A model generated the notes under the pieces. The model was not told the DNA's origin. It was given only the letters and a program-made list of their open reading frames with translations, and ran no database searches. A stretch of 64,000 nt of DNA from Leptodactylus fallax. Lineage: Eukaryota; Chordata; Amphibia; Anura; Leptodactylidae. This document shows positions 48,480 to 61,213 of the stretch, in pieces; within the stretch, counting starts at the first letter, position 1, and each line of letters starts with the position of its first letter. The position numbers were made by a program, and so were the translations under genes. Location: the NCBI GenBank assembly GCA_947044405.1, contig CAMRHE010000028.1:4385501-4449500 (forward strand), in the 5' to 3' direction.

Positions 48480-49377
48480 AAAAAGTTGAAAATCATAGGG
48501 CCACAAAAACACTTGGCCCAAACTGTTAAATATCACATAATACAAAACCGATGTGGGACAAAGTTGAAGCTCTCAAACTTCTTATTAAATTTTCCCCAAA
48601 TTTCTTAAGAATCTCTTAATAAAAAAGATATGCAAAGCCATTAAAATAAATGAGAAGCATCTCTTCCATTTCTAAGAACGTCAATTCCGGTGAAGTAAAG
48701 ATTTTATATTTCAGTTCCACATGTTCCTCTTACTCTGTTAACAGCTTTCTTTGCTCTTTTATAATTTATGTTGCCCCATTTCAAGGTCAAAACAGTTCTG
48801 TGCAGCTGTCAGGTTTCTGTACTACATGGGCTGTTCCCATTGCCAAGTTGTTCCATCGATTCATACAAATTTTTGAGACACGTATCTCTCTGGTTAATGG
48901 GTGGGTCTCCTCTTCAAGACGACTGTGACCTCAGACATACATGAAAAACTCTTTATCATTGTTACTTTATTTATTTGAGGGGGGTTCTTGAGTAAGAGGG
49001 TGAGAGAATGGAAATTGCTCATACTCAGGATTACAGAGGTTAGGAGAAGTCTGGTCAATCATTGTCTTAGACGTTCTTGTGAACCTGGCACGTTCAGTGT
49101 TATAAAGAGTGTTTTTGTCTTCTCGTGTAGTAGAGTGAATGTAGAACTTGGCAACTGGCCCCGTTGACGGACTTCTGGATGTGATAACAATATGTGATGA
49201 TGTCTGGAGAGTGTAAACTCTACTGCTCTGCTCGGAAGGCCACTTCATCTTATCATAAACGTCCTCTCACATCATCTATAAAGGACTTTTTTCCCATGCC
49301 AAGCATGAAATGAGATGTGTATTTAGTTCTGAGGACTCAAATCAAAGCGATTTCTACTTTCTGTTCCATGTTTGCTA
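48480..49377. other. Intergenic, no recognised feature
   Basis: Nothing with codon or repeat support was recognised. Confidence 0.35.
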
Positions 49378-49612
49378 AGGCTAGGTCCACATCTGCACTT
49401 GGTGACCGTTTGGGGATTCTGTCCCCCACTCCGCTTGAAAAATGCAGAGAGAAAAGTCCAGCAAGCAGGAATTTTCTCATTTTTTGGGCGGAAACAGGGT
49501 CCACGGGTTTCCGCAGGTAACCGCTTTTTAAGCAGATTGGGTTTCCGTTTTTGGGTCCCCAAGCAGACCCAACGAATGGAAGACCCCAACGCAGGTGTGA
49601 ACTTACAGTAAG
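49378..49612. mobile_element. MITE, AAGGCTAGGTCCACA type
   Basis: AAGGCTAGGTCCACATCTGC at the left and GCAGGTGTGAACTTA at the right are complementary end segments. The interior matches 58800-59040 (GAGAGAAAAG, GTTTCCGCAGGTAACC, TTTTTAAG). Confidence 0.65.
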
Positions 49613-49675
49613 AACTTTAGTTCAAGTTAGATCTTCTGTACACAGTCAATACTACCCACAAACTGCTCACATTTC

Positions 49676-49860
49676 CCGGCCTGAATCTAGTCCGGAGTTT
49701 CAGACTCCCTCCATTATAGTGATCTATGATGCTTCCCCATGACTCTACTATCCCATACTACGTACAGAACAGGATAGTGGAGTCGTGAGGAGGCAGGGAC
49801 TCCTAACACCATAGATCACTTTAATGCGGGGGAGTCCGGGTCTCTGTCCCAGATTCAGAC
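49676..49860. mobile_element. Foldback MITE
   Basis: CTGAATCTAGTCCGGAG ... ATAGTGATCTATG ... GACTCTACTATCC is mirrored by GGATAGTGGAGTC ... CATAGATCACTTTAAT ... CAGATTCAG. Non-coding. Confidence 0.65.
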
Positions 49861-50334
49861 TGTTCTTGTTCACATTTCTAGCAAGTTCCAGTTTTAACTG
49901 ATCCATTTTGAATTGACTTTTTTTTTTTTATAGTTCAGTTTTTGACTTGTAGAGGGGTAAGGGCAACCTCTCTTGGGTCGAGCATGAACCGGACGAGAAA
50001 TTATTATACTCCTGGGATCTCTTCAGACCCTGTAGTATAATAAGTGGAGGCAGTTCACTCATTTGGTTGAATACCCAAAAAAAATGTTATAGTCCTGAAA
50101 ACCCAACAGATCACATACTGATAATGCATCCTGTGGATAGGTCATCAGTATGAAAAGTCGATATGGGGCCAGAAAACCCTTTTAACCACTGGAGTACATA
50201 CAATAAACAGACTCACTTGATGCTTTGCTGTATGGACTCGGATGGAGTCAGGTTAGGCTATAAAGTACACACACACATTAGACTTGTCCTACAAAGGTCA
50301 ATTGTTTCACAGGAATCCAATTTACCTATCATTA

Positions 50335-50460
50335 TATTTTTGGCCTGTGGGAGGAAACCCAGACATGTGGAGAACACACAAACTCCATGCAGATGTTGCC
50401 CTTGGTTGGATTCAAACCCAGGACCTCAACACTGCAAGGCAACGGAGCTAACTACAATTC
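50335..50460 (-). mobile_element. tRNA-derived SINE fragment
   Basis: GTGGGAGGAAACCCAGA, AACTCCATGCAGATGTTGCC, TTCAAACCCAGGAC and CTGCAAGGCAACGGAGCTAA are the reverse complement of the family head and body. Confidence 0.7.
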
Positions 50461-51306
50461 TTGGTCAATTAGCTTCCATTCATTGAAGCTGCCAGCTGGG
50501 TCCTCTTCAAGCCTCTTCCAGACCCCTGGGTGACGTCATGCACCCCAAGGTCCCCGTTGAGGTCTGTGATTGGGCCTCAGTGGTCACAAGGGGAGCATCA
50601 ACATCATGAAACTTTTCTAAAATTCAGACTGAATCTGGTTCTATCATTTCTACTCACTACACCCACAATTCTACACTCCCACATACAAAATACCATACCA
50701 TTGCCAATATCCATACCAGGACCAACAAGTGCTGTTTTAACCCTCACAGTCACAAAGGCTTCAGTATACATGCATACCCCGATGACCCAATATTAGGAAA
50801 TCACTGGTTCTTATGTTTTGGCCCTGAATATTCTGCAACTTCTGCCAATTCTACATTACTGAGCTGAATTGGATGGTTGTAGAAATATATAAAAAGTACT
50901 TGTAAGGGTAGAGAATTTCTGAGAAGATTAAAAAAAAAAACTCTTCATCTGATGCCCTTAATAGATGGCGGACTATAAGCTACAGGTTTACCGTTAGTGT
51001 ATTAGTACTGTATATAGTCACACTCCCTCTATAAAGTCATGACTCCGCACTGTAACCTGGATGATGGACTTTCCAGGCGAGTACTGGCAGACGCTCCGCT
51101 GTAAAGAGGTTATTCTTGGCACTCGGCTGTATGACTACTCATGATGGAGAAATCAGCAATTTGTCACTGGATAATTTCTATCACTCAGCAGGACTCACAC
51201 CGCCCGCTGAAATATGTTCCTGTTTCACTTAATCCTTATAATACAACTTTAGGCAGAATATGCATAGAAATGTAGATTGGGTTGCAAAATATATGGACAT
51301 ACTGTA

Positions 51307-52115
51307 CAGTTGAAACCAAAAGTTTCCATACACTATATAAAAAGACACATATGGATGTTTTTCTCACTATCTGACATGAAATCAGAATAAACCTTTTCCG
51401 TTTTAGGTCAATTAGGATTACCAAAATTATTTATACTTGCCAAATGCCAGAATAATGAGAGAGAGAAATTTTTAAGGCATTTTTATTACTTTCTGCAAAG
51501 TCAAAAGTTCACATACATTTCATTAGTATTTGGTACCATTGCCCTTAAACTGTATGACTTGGTTTGGATCTCCTTCCACAAGCTTCTCACAATAGTTGGT
51601 AAGAATTTGGGCCCATTCCTCCTGACAGAACTGGTGTCACTGCGCCATGTTTGGAGGCCGCCTTGCTCGCACCTGCCTTTTCAGCTTTGCCATAAATTTT
51701 CAATAAGATCGAGATCACGGCTTTGTGATGGCCGCTCCAAAACATTGACTTTGTTATCCTTAAGCCACTTTGTAACCAGTTTGGCAGTATGCTTGGGGTC
51801 ATTGTCCATTTGGAAGACCCATTTACGCCCAATCTTTAACTTCCTGGCTGATGTCTTGAGATGTTGCTTCAGTATTGCCACATCATGTTCTTTCCTCATG
51901 ATGCCATCTATTTTGTGAAGTGCACAAGTCCCTCCTGTAGCAAAACAACCCCACAACATGATGCCGCCACCCCCGTGTGTCACAGTTGGGATGGTGTTCT
52001 CAGGCTTGGCCATAATGACCATTGTTACGTTTGGAGGAAAAAGGGAGAAGCTTGCAAGCCTAAGAACACCATCCCCACTGTGAAACAAGGGGGTGGCAGC
52101 ATCATGGGGTTTATG
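51307..52115 (-). mobile_element. Tc1 (Sleeping-Beauty-like) relics joined head to head
   Basis: TA at 51305-51306 precedes an end CAGTTGAAACCAAAAG. The minus strand to about 52015 reads a broken transposase including [31 protein letters not shown] and ENTIPTV. At about 52016 the orientation flips: the plus strand to 52115 reads WRKKGEACKPKNTIPTVKQG, again the ENTIPTV region. Two Tc1 fragments are thus fused in inverted orientation at the same protein position. Both are inactive. Confidence 0.8.
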
Positions 52116-52279
52116 AATTTATGGGGTTCAGCCCTCCAATTCATTTTGAGCTGCCAGGTGACTACCAGAAACCCAGGACAGCAAAGTATGTTTGTTATTT
52201 TTACTCACCTCCCCTTGGCCTCTACTTATTAAACTCTAGGATGTAAGGAGACCCCAGAATATAACAGTGTTACCTGGCT

Positions 52280-52371
52280 GACAAACCCCAAAAATTTCAG
52301 GTTCCAGTCGAAGCCGAAACTTGTTTAAAATTTGGGTAGAATCTGGTTCTAAAGAAGGTTTGCTCACCCCT
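52280..52371. mobile_element. hAT MITE right-end fragment
   Basis: AATCTGGTTCTAAAGAAGG and GGTTTGCTCACCCCTA correspond to the end at 60070-60124 (GGTTCGCTCATCCCTA), a TAGGGATGAGCGAACC-type hAT terminus. No clear left end. Confidence 0.5.
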
Positions 52372-52511
52372 AGTCATCAATCACATGTATACCCCAGAAC
52401 GGTCAATGATTGCCTGCAGCGGTCATCCAAGCCACCTCACTTCTGGACTGCTCAGAGATGGAGCAGGATGACCAGGGTTAGGTGAGTTTCCCTTACAGTT
52501 TATCTGGAAAA

Positions 52512-52850
52512 CCCCTTTAGGCTAAGGCCCTACTTTAGCGCTTCGAGGCAGAAAAGACTGTGGTGTAAACGCATTGTATTTTTTACACAGTGTTTTTCAC
52601 AAAAAGTCTGCAGAGTTTTCCTCTGAAGATTTTCTTCCCTTATTATACCTACACGGAAAAGGGCAGCATCTCCGTAGGTATAATTGACATGCTGCGACTT
52701 TCAAAAACGCAAGTGTTTTTGAAATTGCAGCTTTTCTGCTACTAATTTTTTTCTGCTATGTGTGGATGGGATTAGCCAGATCCCATCCACTTTGCAGATA
52801 ATGTAAAATGAAGCTGTAATTTTTGCCGCGGTGTTTCTGCTGCCTTACAC
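52512..52850. mobile_element. MITE fragment, AAGGCCCxAC family
   Basis: Shares CACAAAAAGTCTGCAGAG, TTATACCTACACGGA, GTATAATTGACATGCTGC and TGTGTGGATGGGATTAGCC with 24124-24430. Non-coding. Confidence 0.6.
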
Positions 52851-53584
52851 TTGGTAAATTATGATGATGTGATTTTTAGCAAAATTTATTAATACATAGT
52901 AAGTAGGAATGTCACAGAAAATCTGAGAATATTGGTTATAATTAATTTCAAAATGTCAAATCTGTTGACGAAGAAAACCAGAATGTAATTTCTCAATCGC
53001 TGAACAGAATAAACATAAAAATCTCAATAAAATTCTGAAATTAACCATAAATTGCTCCCCTAAAGGGGAGACTTATGGAATTACAAGGAATTGTCCATAA
53101 GACCTTCCTGTATTGGCACCAATGTCAGACTGAGGCTCCTTAGATTCACCAGAAGAATGATTCCCACCCCCCATCTATGCAGAACATGGGTCCACGTCCA
53201 CTTTTAATTTCCTCATAAACTTGTCACAAGGGACACATTATCATCAATAAGGTCTAATAGGTCATTTGTGAATTATTCACCCCTAGTGGAAAGTGAATGG
53301 CTGCGAAGTTACCTCCAAATGGGGTCATCTTCTGCTGGATGTTCAGGACTCAATACTGTGCTAGTGCATGGACCCAATAGAGGATTCTCTGGTACCCTTG
53401 TGGGCCAGTTAAACCCTGCGTCATAATATAACATAAGGTTAACAAAACAAAAATTCTGCTTTCATAATCCATTGTAGGGGTTCTGACAACATGATGACCT
53501 CATTCTATATTAAAACTGAACCCCATATATCCTGCTTTAAAGACCAATGGCGTAAGCCTAGTCAACTTTACATTTTATTATTAT
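52851..53584. other. Intergenic, no recognised feature
   Basis: No gene or defined repeat seen. Confidence 0.35.
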
Positions 53585-53592
53585 GGGTTATT

Positions 53593-55933
53593 CAGTGGTG
53601 AACCTAGCCTCTTTGCTGCCTGAGGCGGACTATAGAAAGACGCCCCCCCCCCCCAAAAAAAAAAAGTTTTCATGAGTTTCCATGCTACTAGTTTAACACA
53701 CTGTTATCGTCGCACAATATACACAATACACAAAGTTATAAAACAGTTTTTAAGAATTCTTCTTCCTGTATTACTTCAGTATCAGATCAACAACACGGCA
53801 TTAACAATGAAAGTAACTTCACACATCTTCTGCTTGGTGGATGGACGAGCCCACGTGGCCCCCATTCTCTATAATAGGAGCCCCGCAGATAGCTGAGTAC
53901 TGGACTTCGGGTATCTTTGGCACTCCCATTGAAGTGAATGAGAGCCACGCGGGTTCGTCCGTCGACCAAGTGACACCTATATATATGGCTGCAGCCAGGC
54001 TGGATTCCCACCCAGTGGGGGGAAAAACCCAATTCTCAGGCTCAGTGGGGGTCTCAGCAGACAGACCCCCATCAATCAGGTATTTATCCTCTATCATTTA
54101 GGTGTATACAGGGCAGTAACATTCTGTGACTTACAGGTGATGTCTCTGACTAATTGGTCACTTTTCCCTTCTCTTCCCTTTGGACCGCCATGACCACTTC
54201 TTCCAGCTGTGACTTGTCTCTGTAAAGGTTGCAACACAGACATCTTTGGCTCCTCACTTTTCCAGGCATCCAACCCACATTGTCCTCACCTGCACAAAGC
54301 CCCCATTCTGCTGCTACCCCCAATTATATAATATATGATATAACCCCCCATAATGAATAATACCCCCAAGTGCATCTTTATATTAATAATGTCCGTGTGT
54401 ACCCTGTATAAATAGTGCCCCTTATTAATAATGCCCCAGGTGTTAACTGATTAAAAGGTTTTCCAGGTCATTAATAAACTAATCAGTGGGGTTCAAAAAC
54501 CCAGGACCCCCACTGATCAGCTGCTTGAATGGTACCTGTGTAAGCGCCGTGACCGCTTCTCTGTTTACATAGTGTCATTCATCTCATAGTGGCCATGTAA
54601 AGTAAGTACAGCCTCATCCTGTACATGTCTACAGTATGTGACAAGGCTACAATTACATCACACGGTCACTATAAACAGACAGCGTATAATATAAACAGGC
54701 GCCATAGCCCATGTTTATAGCGCCCCATTTACACACACTATAAAGTTCCACAGCAGCCCCTGCACACAGTATTACACAGTGTTATGGCCCGCAGCGGCCC
54801 CTGCACACTGTATTATGCCTCTCAGCGGCCCCTGCACACGGTATTATGCTCCATAGTGGCCCCTGCTCACGGTATTATGCCCCGCATTGGCCACTGCACA
54901 CGGTATTATGTTCCGCAGCAACTCCTGCACACAGTTTTATGCCCCATATTGGCCCCTGCACTGGTATTATGCTCCATAGTGGCCCCTGCACTTGTATTAT
55001 GCTCTATAGTGGCCCCAGCACACAGTATTATGCTCCATAGTGGCCCCTGCACTGGTATTATGCTCCAGAGTGGCCCCTGCACAGGGTATTATGCTCCATA
55101 GCGGCCCCTGCACTGGTATTATCCTCCATAGTGGCCCTTGCACTGGTATTATGCTCCATAGTGGCCCCTGCACTTGGTATTATGCTCCATAGTGGCCCCT
55201 GCACTAGTATTATGCTCCAGAGAGGCCCCTGCACAGGGTATTATGCTCCATAGTGGCCCCTGCACTGGTATTATCCTCCATAGTGGCCCTTGCACTTGTA
55301 TTATGCTCTATAGTTGCCCCTGCACTCGGTATTATGCTCTATAGTGGCCCCTGCACTTGTATTATGCTCCAGAGTGGCCCCTGCACAGGGTATTATGCTC
55401 TACAGTGGTCCCTGCACAGGGTATTATGCCCCATAGTGGCCGACCCATGAACTATTATTATACTCTGGGGTCTAACTTACCGATGCCCACGGCCGCTCAC
55501 AGCGGCATCCGCTTCCCTTTCTGCGACCCATAGCAGAAGGGGAAGCAGGGGCGGCCACGAGCAGACGCGGGGTAGGTAAATAAATAGGCCGTGACCTGAT
55601 GGGGATACTCCAACAGGTCACGGCCTATTTATATAGATAAAAAAAAAGCTATACTCACCTGCGATGCCTTGATGCAGCCGCCGCCTCCTCTTCTTGTCCG
55701 GGACGTCTGTGTCTCAGCGTAGGCGGCGTGATGACGTCATTGTATCGCCGCCTGCGCTGAGATGCGACGTCTTGTAAACCAGCCCAGGACAGGCCGCGCT
55801 CAGCTGTTTTTTTTTTTTTTTTTTTAAAGCGGTCTGTCCTGGGCTGGTTTACATTAAATATTAAAATGCCGCCCCCCGGACAGTGCCGCCCGAGGCGGCC
55901 GCCTCACCTCGCCTCATTAGTGGTGCGCCCCTG
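53593..55933. mobile_element. 2.3-kb non-autonomous hAT element with 8-base target duplication
   Basis: GGGTTATT occurs at 53585-53592 and again at 55934-55941, a perfect 8-base duplication. Element ends are CAGTGGTGAACC at the left and GGTGCGCCCCTG at the right, the imperfect CAGNGG... hAT ends, with GAGGCGG words near both ends. No transposase; the middle carries a 30-base minisatellite. A C-run and A-run at 53643-53665 follow the left end. Confidence 0.85.
54775..55445. repeat. 30-base minisatellite inside the hAT element
   Basis: About 22 copies of a unit with GGCCCCTGCAC, a short variable spacer, GTATTATGCTCCATAGT. Units vary between 29 and 32 bases. Confidence 0.92.
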
Positions 55934-56104
55934 GGGTTATTCCTCAAACCTTTCACATTAACATTCATAACTTAGATATTTCACATGGCCTTCTTTACAT
56001 GAGATATCTTGCTCCTTTCCACAATAGTATTTTATCGTATTTTATTTTTGTATAGAATTAACTTAACTGAAGCCTCTATAGATTTTTTTTTTTTTTTTAT
56101 TAGT

Positions 56105-56360
56105 AACTAAAGGTGCAAGATACTACCTTTTAATGCTGCATGTACAGTGAGAAAAGTGCAAGACGGTACATTCTAACCATCCATGGCTTGTAGGAGAGGG
56201 CGTAGGATGCTACCTTTTAGAAGTCCATGTCTTGTAGGAGAAGGTACAAGATTCTACCTTCTGGAGATCCATGTCCTGTAGGAGAAGGTGCTAGATACTA
56301 CCTTCTGGTGGTCCATGGCCAGTAGGAGAAGGCGCAAGATGCTACCTTCTTGGGGTCCAG
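56105..56360. repeat. About 53-base tandem repeat, 4-5 degenerate copies
   Basis: Repeated GTCCATG(T/G)C(T/C)TGTAGGAGAAGG and GATACTACCTTCTGG-like words. Purpose unknown. Confidence 0.75.
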
Positions 56361-56726
56361 TATGGTCAGATGGAAAAATAGCAAGTATGGTTGAAATAAA
56401 TGCTTTATTTTCAACGTAATAATTATTTGCTATGTTGATCCAGAAGAAGGTGAAAAATTTGGTAATTAGGAGTAATTGTTTGGTTCACCTTCCTGACCCC
56501 AAATATGGATTGTTGTAGCTTGAGCGTATATTACTACTGAGCAGTGGTAACACTGTGGAGATGATACGATCCAATCCACTGGTGTTAGCAGTGGCGTGTT
56601 GGCATGTTAGAGGAGTGGCTTCATGGTGTCCGGTTATAGAAGCAATAGGAGACTGGGATGGAGAATACAGAGGGATTGGCTTGTTATTGGGTCATTCACC
56701 AACATTGTCCTTTGATCATTGTTTCT

Positions 56727-57420
56727 TTACTTTCTGGATGACCCATTGGTAAAAAGTTTGGCCATCCAGTTCTTAGTCTCTATGATTACTGGATCATACT
56801 GTTTTGACCACTCAGGACACACAAACCTAAAATGATTCAATATATTCTGATGTCTAGACTTGATTTTGTTTGGTGATTCAGCATGGTCTACAGTCTCTTC
56901 CAGATTTGGGTCAACAGAACGTGCCATCACGATTGTTGGTGAGGCCATTCTTCTGGTTTCCACATCTTCCCCACTAATCTCTGAGAAATATGGAGGCTTT
57001 CTGATCTCTTATGTGACCCTCTTTGGACAGCAGTCCTTCTATGAGATTATGTGCAACCATTTTGGAAATTAGAATCTTGGGGTAGATTGGAGTGGACAGA
57101 ATTGTTAATTTCCTTGTTATGCCTTCCAGGAAAAGGAAATACAAAGATAAGCAGTTTGTAGAAGATCACGCCAATAGCAAGGAAGCCAACTCCTCTCTTG
57201 TGTGTCTCGCCTTCCACTATTTCTGGGGCTGCATATTCTGGTGCACCTCCACACTCTTCTTTGGTTGTCTTATACACACCTGTCACAGCAAGGCCAAAAT
57301 ATGTTATTTTAATTGTGGCCACCTCTGGTCAAAAGGATATTAGGTGGCTTTAGATCTGGATGGAGAATGCCTTTGAGTTGACTTAAATAGTGCCATGTGT
57401 TATTGCTTGTAGTTCAACAT
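56727..57420 (-). pseudogene. Serine/threonine protein kinase pseudogene
   Basis: Minus-strand frames, in kinase order. GILHPDLKPPNILL is the HRD-loop region with arginine changed to proline. After a frameshift, IKITYFGLAV stands for the DFG motif (D changed to Y). GGAPEYAAPEIVEGETHKRG gives the APE motif, then VGFLAIGVIFYKLL and FPFPGRHNKEI. A further frame reads NHFRFVCPEWSKQYDPVI and KNWMAKLFTN, the C-lobe end. Loss of both catalytic residues, frameshifts and no introns within the kinase lobe point to a dead, possibly processed copy. Layout is AGC-like; the exact parent is not recognised. Confidence 0.75.
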
Positions 57421-57544
57421 TTTAACCCCATACTAATAGAGCCATTTTTCATTTTTGAATTTTTTTTTGAGAGGTGAAATGGCAAAAAAGACCAAGATAC
57501 AGACTTTTTGATTTTTTTTCCCCTGCTATGGCAATCACTATAAG

Positions 57545-57975
57545 ATTACTTGTGGGTAGGTAGCAGGAGAATAGGTCAGAGATGCAAGGAGGGGGCATGT
57601 TGTGGATGGCCTTGTATGTCAGAGTTGGAATTTTAACCTTTGTTCACTGGGCAATGGGTGGTCAGTGAAGGGACTGGAAAAGGGAACAGGCTGCTGAAAA
57701 ATAGGGGGATTGGTGGATTAGGTGCGCATCAGAGGTGAGGGTAGATTGGAGGGGGCCAAGAGCATTTGTTGATAGGCCACAGAGAAGAGTGTTACAGTAG
57801 TGTAAGTGGGATATGATTATGACTGGCATTTTTGCAGTTTCAGGGGTAAAGAAAGAGTGAATTTGATGGCTGTTTTTGAGTTGGAGGTGGCAAGAGGTCT
57901 TGAGGGCTTGGATGTGAGGCTTGAACAATAAGGCAGAATCAAAGGTTACCCCAAGGCAACAGTCTTGTGGAACTG
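57545..57975 (-). mobile_element. L2-like LINE relic, RT C-terminal part
   Basis: Minus-strand FKPHIQALKTSCHLQLKN, IISHLHYCNTLLCGLSTNA and LHWLPIAQ ... KVKIPTLTYKAIHNM match the thumb region of the family also found at 8690-9540. 5'-truncated and frame-broken. Confidence 0.75.
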
Positions 57976-58799
57976 GGGTAAGTGTGGTACCAGGAGTGGG
58001 GAAAGTGTGGTACCAAAAAATTCTGAAACTCTAAAAAGCCACATAAACATAAAAATGTATCAGTGCCAGGCAGAGCGGCAGGTTTGGAGTTTCTTTTCCA
58101 TAAACCCATTTGCTTTCCTGTCTCTACAGCAAATACATCTCTCAGAACATATAAAAATGATGTATTTAGTGTTTAAGTAATGTTATAATTAGTAGCATTT
58201 TAGCCTTTGAACATCAAACACTTAGCGATCCGGGAGCTTCATGGGCCGCAGGTAACATCTGCTTGATAATCATAAAGTGCACGTCTGACAGTTACACAAG
58301 AGCGTGATTAAAGGGCTCCCTATTCGGTATCCCAGGGGTTGTGTTCACTAACATGACGGCTAGCAAGACGTTCTCAAGGGTGTCTGTATCTGCAGAACAG
58401 CTGCTTTTTCAGATTTGAAGAAGTAAGTAGGAGCTTGTCTAGAAAAATTAGGTGTAACATGGACTTGTTAGGATAACTGGAGTTCAGTATTGATACATGG
58501 GAATTTATTAAAGGATTTGGACAAAACCACTGTGAAGGCTGGGGGAGGTGTAATATAAATAGAAATCATATTCACCTGTCCATGTTGCTCTGCTATCCAC
58601 CGCTAGTGTCCATTCAGTCCTCATGCTGTGTCCTGCACCCCACATGACTACTGAGACCAGAGTGGGACCTGTGATGTCTCAGTGGTCACACGGGGCACAG
58701 GCCTTCCAGCATCCAGGAACATTATTAATTTTTTTTTTTCTTAATGTTATACCTCCCCCAGCCTCCACAGGGGTTTGTCCAATTTCTGGACAATCCCTT
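57976..58799. other. Intergenic, no recognised feature
   Basis: No gene or clear repeat end seen. Confidence 0.35.
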
Positions 58800-59040
58800 T
58801 AAGGCTAGGTTCACACTAGCGTTCGCTACACATTCCTGGTTTCTGTCCCCAAATCCATTTAAGAAATGTGGAGAGAAAAGACCTGCAAGAATTCTTTTCT
58901 TTCTGCATTTTTCCGCCTTTTTCGAGCAGAAACCCAGCAGACCCCATTACAGGCTATGGATTCCTTTGGTTTCCACAGGTAACCCACTTTTTAAGTGGAT
59001 TAGGTTTCCGGAAACCCGAATTCAGGTGTCAGACTACCAT
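58800..59040. mobile_element. MITE, AAGGCTAGGTTCACACT type
   Basis: AAGGCTAGGTTCACACTAGC start; GAGAGAAAAGACCTGCAAG, GTTTCCACAGGTAACCC and AATTCAGGTGTCAGACTA match 49378-49612. Two overlapping open frames inside are not genes. Confidence 0.65.
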
Positions 59041-59679
59041 AAGACTGGTGTTTCTTACACTTGTCTTAATTCATTCCGCAACAGGTGCAACATGTGCCAG
59101 AATGTTATAGTTTTTAAATCTTATAGATCTTACAATCTGTGGCCACTTGTCCTGGCTGTTCCCTCAGTTCACATTCACATTACAGAGAACCAATTTTTGT
59201 GCGTTCCACTCCTGTTTCATGGAAAGCCATAAAAAGGTTTGTGGGATTTAGTGTGGAAGAACTTACGTAGCCTCAACCTCACTGAAAACCTATAGCCAGG
59301 TCTTGTCCCCAACTCAGTGCCCACTAAAGGTCCTGTGACCATGTTCTAAAGCCGTCCCAGAAGACTGAAGTCTCCTATACCTGTAAAGGAACAACCAACC
59401 CCATATGATGGGTTCTTAAGTGAGATGTTTAATAAGCACACATGGAAGCAATGTGTGGGTATCTACATACATATGGCCATGTTGTGTAAATTCACTCTCA
59501 TCAAAACCCCGAAGGTTGGAAATAGGATCACTTGTTAATAGTTATGTCAAATAAAGTCACAATCCATCACATATAAGGGAAACTCAAATCAAAACATTCC
59601 TCCACTTAGCGACATGATATTTATACTGAAGGACCAGACTTTAACTCTTATAAGCTATTTTACTCTACAATAGTTATGG
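59041..59679. other. Intergenic, no recognised feature
   Basis: Nothing recognised. Confidence 0.35.
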
Positions 59680-60124
59680 GTTTTTTTTAACAATTTGGAA
59701 TATTCAGGTCAAATCTGGTTTGTTGTGAACCGACTCGCCCATCTTTACTCTGGCCACTAAGGCCTGACCTCTGCCTGAATACTGTGACAATTGGACTCTG
59801 TCGGCCTGGCCTCTACTTGTCCATTGACCATCTCTTTGCCTGTCTTAAAGTCATTATTTCTATAGTAGAGGCCGAGAGGAGGTGAGTAAAAAAAAAACAA
59901 AAAGTTATACTCGCCATCTTTCACCTCTCCTGGGATCCTTGAAGCATCTGGTGGTTCCTCAGCAACCTCTTCTGGCCTTTGGCCACCCCAGGATCATGGT
60001 TGAGGCCTATGAGAGGAGACCCATACTGTTTCATGGGTGATGAACCTGTAAAGTTCCAGATTCGGGTTGAGCCTGAAAATTTGGGTTGAATCTGGTTCCA
60101 TCCAAATAGGTTCGCTCATCCCTA
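59680..60124. mobile_element. hAT MITE ends
   Basis: AAATCTGGTTTGTTGTGAAC followed by CGACTCGCCCATCTTTA (about 59712-59748) and AATCTGGTTCCATCC with GGTTCGCTCATCCCTA (about 60089-60124) are two same-orientation termini of the TAGGGATGAGCGAACC family. The flanks do not form one 8-base duplication, so these are probably two nested or adjacent copies. Confidence 0.5.
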
Positions 60125-60598
60125 CTCTTTCACCTGTAAACAATGTCCTAATACCAGAAAAACTTTTCTCAAGGTTCCCTAATTTTCCAGACCTGATTTC
60201 ACAACTAAGACATACTAGTAAATAGGATGAATGAATGAGGCCAACTTCCCTTTCGTGGACTCAGTGTCTCTTGTAAGAAAAATAATGCAATAACCTCACT
60301 GAATGAGGTCGCCATGAAGTGTCAGAAACGTTTACACAATCTGGTGCTGACGCTGCAGAAAATCTCACATCAGAAAATATGTCTATGGATACTGCAATGT
60401 ATATCTATAGGATGAGCTAATACAGGGTGTGCCTATATGTAACCAAGTGGTGAAATAATCATCAGCATCATCAGATCTGAAATCATCTCATGTACAGTAT
60501 ATAAAGGTTAATCATTATTTAGTATAAAGTTCAACTTCAGTTTTTCAAGCTTTTTAAGATCTCTGCTTGTTTCCATTGAATAGGTACATTCTAATTAA

Positions 60599-61213
60599 AG
60601 GGAACATGTCACCAGAATCAGCATATCACCCCAGCCCTGCAGATAGATAGGTTAGTGTCACCAGAACCAGCATATCACCCCAGCCCTGCAGATAGATAGG
60701 TTAGTGTCACCAGACCCAGCATATCACCCCAGCCCTGCAGATAGATAGGTTAGTGTCACCAGAACCAGCATATCACCCCAGCCCTGCAGATAGATAGGTT
60801 AGTGTCACCAGAACCAGCATATCATCCCAACCCTGCAGGTAGATAGGTTAGTGTCACCAGAACCAGCATATCACCCCAGCCCTACAGATAGATAGTTTAG
60901 TGTCACCAGAACCAGCATATCACCCCAGCCCTGCAGATAGATAGGTTAGTGTCACCAGAACCAGCATATCACCCCAGCCCTACAGATAGATAGGTTAGTG
61001 TCACCAGAACCAGCATATCACCCCAGCCCTACAGATAGATAGGTTAGTGTCACCAGAACCAGCATATCACCCCAGCCCTACAGATAGATAGGTTATTGTC
61101 ACCAGAACCAGCATATCACCACAGCCCTGCAGATAGATAGGTTAGTGTCACCAGAACCAGCATATCACCCCAGCCCTGAAGATAGATAGGTTAGTATCAC
61201 CAGAACCAGTATA
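60599..61213. repeat. 49-base minisatellite, array 3
   Basis: About 12 copies of the same unit as at 28472 and 29721. It begins inside a TTAA-AGGGAACATGTCACCAG terminus (TTAA 60595-60598), which suggests the unit arose from the end of a TTAA-type MITE. Confidence 0.95.
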
